From contig MNCI01024072.1 of assembly GCA_015680685.1 (NCBI GenBank), positions 829,732-873,835 on the forward strand: a stretch of 44,104 bases of DNA, read 5' to 3'. Below the pieces are notes generated by a model, which had not been told where the DNA came from, searched no databases, and saw only the letters and a list, made by a program, of their open reading frames with translations. This document shows positions 42,222 through 44,104 of this stretch, one piece after another (position 1 is the first letter of the stretch; each line of letters starts with the position of its first letter). Source of the DNA: Gnetum montanum. Lineage: Eukaryota; Streptophyta; Gnetopsida; Gnetales; Gnetaceae. The translations under genes were made by a program, and so were the position numbers.

Positions 42222-42429
42222 GCTTAAAAAAATAATTTTCTTCTAACCCTTTTACTCTCTTATCTAGATTTTATTACTCCAATTTTGGTTCTTTTCCCAT
42301 CCTTCTCTTCATCATGATTTCTACATTGTGGTTCCACTATTATACCTTTAAAATTTTTTTCACATAGTTCATCCATTTCCCCCAATTTCTACTTATTCTA
42401 TTTCACTAATAGTTTGTCCATAGCACACT

Positions 42430-42803
42430 ACGATGAGAATATTTACAAGCAATCTACCTCATATAGAGAGCTATGAATGATCTATCAAGAAATGTACAAC
42501 ACCTGGAACCTTTCTCCATTGAAAAAGAGTAACATCTGTCTAGAGTTGGTTGACTAGTCCATCATTGTCCCATTGGAACTAGTGGAAGACATTGTTACCA
42601 CTATTTTTGGGTGGTCATACCTAAGCAACAGTAAGGGGAACTTCCCAATCATAATGGGAAGAGCATGTCTAAGCACCATCGACACACACCTAGGAATTTT
42701 TGATCTTTCCCTAGAAATATCAAAGGAAAATACATTCAGAAAGATCGAGAAGAAGAAAGTTCTGTGCATCGCATACAATGACACAGGTTGTAATTGCATG
42801 TAG
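42430..42803 (+). pseudogene. Element F protease remnant
   Basis: The active-site region is degraded or deleted; alignment is clear from the KSNICLELVD segment (about 42524). LVEDIVTTIFGWSY is followed by a ~24-bp deletion relative to D (the PVDFLVIQV part), then SKGNFPIIMGRACLSTIDTH and LSLEISKENTFRKIEKKK. A TAG interrupts LVD-stop-SII (about 42554), at the same codon as in B and where D has CAG. Confidence 0.78.
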
Positions 42804-42953
42804 AGGTCATGGTTTGTGCAAAGTTTAGCATTGCTTGCATGCAATTAGTGTGCACAAGTGATTAACATACAAAGATGTCTATATGTAGTAGCCACACGAT
42901 AGGAAGACACCTAGTGGCTAACAACTAATCAAGAAAGCAATTCACTCATATTC

Positions 42954-44104
42954 ATGGAACCAATTGAGGGTTTGACTTGTGCTTACATCGATAGCATAGA
43001 CACATTAGCACAAGTTCACCACCAACTTCTAAGTCTTAACCTTGAAAATATCAAATGGGGGAAGTTGGAAATCCTTGAGAAATTTAAGCAGGAGCCCCTC
43101 GAGCTAAAACCATTGCCCACCAGTATGGAATACATGTTCCTTAAAAATAGAAAATCGGTAATTATCAACGCTAAGCTTACTCCTCAATAAAAAGAAGAAC
43201 TGCTGAAGGTAATAAATAAATGGTTAGAAGCTTTTGCTTGGTCATACCCCAAATTAACTAGAATAGATCCTAGGATATGCTAACATAGAATTTACACTAA
43301 CCCCTCCATGAAGCCTCCAAGACAACCATAGAGGCGATTGAACCCTAAGCTAAAGCAAGTAGTTAAGGAAGAAATTGAACAACTTCTCAAGGCTGGGTTT
43401 ATATACCCCATTGCTGATAGCGAATGGGTTAGCCCCTTAGTTATTGTGCCTAAAAAGGGAGGCAAATGAAGGGTGTTCATAGATTTTAGGCTACTATATA
43501 TGGAAACATTCAAAGATCACTTTCCATTGCCATTTGTTGACCAAGTGTTAGACACTATCGCAGGGCATTGCTATTACAGTTTTTTGGATGGATATAGCAG
43601 ATATAACCAAATACAAATAGCCCCAGAAGACCAAGCCAAGACTATGTTCACCAGTCCTTGGGGAACGTTCACATACAAATAGATGATGTTTGGCTTGTCT
43701 AATGCCCCTACAACATTTCAACAACTAGTTCTAGGCATATTCCAACAACAGATAGGGAATGGTGTGGAGGTCTTTATGGACGACTTCTCCACTTATGGAG
43801 CAAACTTTGATCAACCCTTGGACTGGTTGGAGCAAGTGTTAAAAAGATGTGTAGAAACCAATTTAAGGCACAACTGGCAGAAAAGTCATTTGATGGTCCA
43901 AGAAGGCATAGTACTACGGCACAAAATCTCACACACAAGGATAGAGATAGACCCTAAGAAAATCAAAATTATCCAAGGAATTACCCATCAACCAGAAATT
44001 GTCAAAGATATTTGATCATTCCTTGGACATAGTAGCTACTATAGAAGATTTATTGAGAACTTTTCAAAGGTTGCCAAACCATTGGTGGAATTAACGAAAA
44101 AGGA
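42954..44104 (+). pseudogene. Element F pol: linker and reverse transcriptase (partial)
   Basis: The ATG at 42954 opens MEPIEGLTCAYIDSIDTLAQ. Then come FKQEPLELKPLPTSMEYMFL, INAKLTPQ followed by TAA (43188-43190), AWSYPKLTRIDPRIC, RRLNPKLKQVVKEEIEQLL, SEWVSPLVIVPKKGGK, TFKDHFPLPFVDQVLDT, FLDGYSRYNQIQIAPEDQAK, FMDD at 43773-43784 and VEVFMDDFSTYGANF, and the thumb with SHTRIEIDPKKIKIIQ and SFLGHSSYYRRFIENFSKVA. Stops at about 43282, 43330, 43467, 43681 and 44014 mark it as dead. The RT again lacks the longer Athila segment after PKKGG. Confidence 0.85.

Larger units (their letters stand above)
42430..44104 (+). mobile_element. Element F: Athila-like retrotransposon, cut by the window end
   Basis: Protease and RT similar to elements B and D begin near 42430 and run off the right edge in the RT/RNase H connection. 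The sequence between 42222 and 42430 shows nothing recognisable. F is the closest of the copies to D by eye. No LTR or gag is seen on its left, so it is 5'-truncated. Confidence 0.82.

Overview
The window is repeat-dense nuclear DNA from a plant with a large genome. Every coding trace I can place belongs to a retrotransposon, and all are broken by stop codons, frameshifts, deletions or later insertions. I see no host gene, tRNA, rRNA or prokaryotic-style feature. The mix (Athila-like and chromovirus Ty3/gypsy elements, an RTE-type LINE with a trinucleotide tail, an L1-like LINE) and the age of the copies suggest a seed plant, plausibly a gymnosperm. The species cannot be read from the sequence.

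One Ty3/gypsy superfamily dominates. Its LTRs are 0.8-1.0 kb, begin TGATGAG or TGATAAA and usually end CTCATCA. The primer site resembles the tRNA-Asp type, the polypurine tract is close to GTTGTGGGGGTA, and about 2 kb of noncoding spacer lies between pol and the 3' LTR. The reverse transcriptase is Athila-like. Left to right: element A (1-2098, 3' end only); G (2402-~3735, minus, 3' LTR plus tail); B (~3740-17328, plus, 5'-truncated); E (~19061-26055, minus, 5' LTR, gag and protease, pol deleted); D (28684-37871, plus, both LTRs, internally deleted, with a 528-base assembly gap); F (~42430 to the window end, plus).

Insertions are nested, and several are proven by target-site duplications. 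Element C, a complete chromovirus-like unit (6847-13592, tRNA-iMet primer site, GPY/F module and chromodomain remnant), sits in the integrase region of B with a CCATC duplication. D splits an RTE LINE (28500-28683 and 37877-39523) with an ACTTC/AATTC duplication, and a minus-strand solo LTR (33977-34861, duplication ACATG) lies inside D. Another solo LTR (19702-20612, duplication TCTTG) lies inside the 3' spacer of E. An L1-like remnant (26200-27730) lies between E and the left half of the RTE LINE. An orphan integrase tail (41745-42221) and a doubtful LTR with primer site (40070-40738) come before F.

The points most worth a second look are: (1) paired hairpins in the 3' spacers of B and D whose stems differ but keep pairing; (2) U3 regions built from arrays of short palindromes (GATATC in most LTRs, CTCTAATAATTAGAG in D, expanded in D's 3' LTR); (3) a short spacer block conserved in four copies; (4) stop codons at the same codons in separate copies; (5) a minus-strand ORF1-like block (17335-18753) next to a U3-like module. 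Two N-flanked duplications (7632-7693 and around 20041) look like assembly artefacts.
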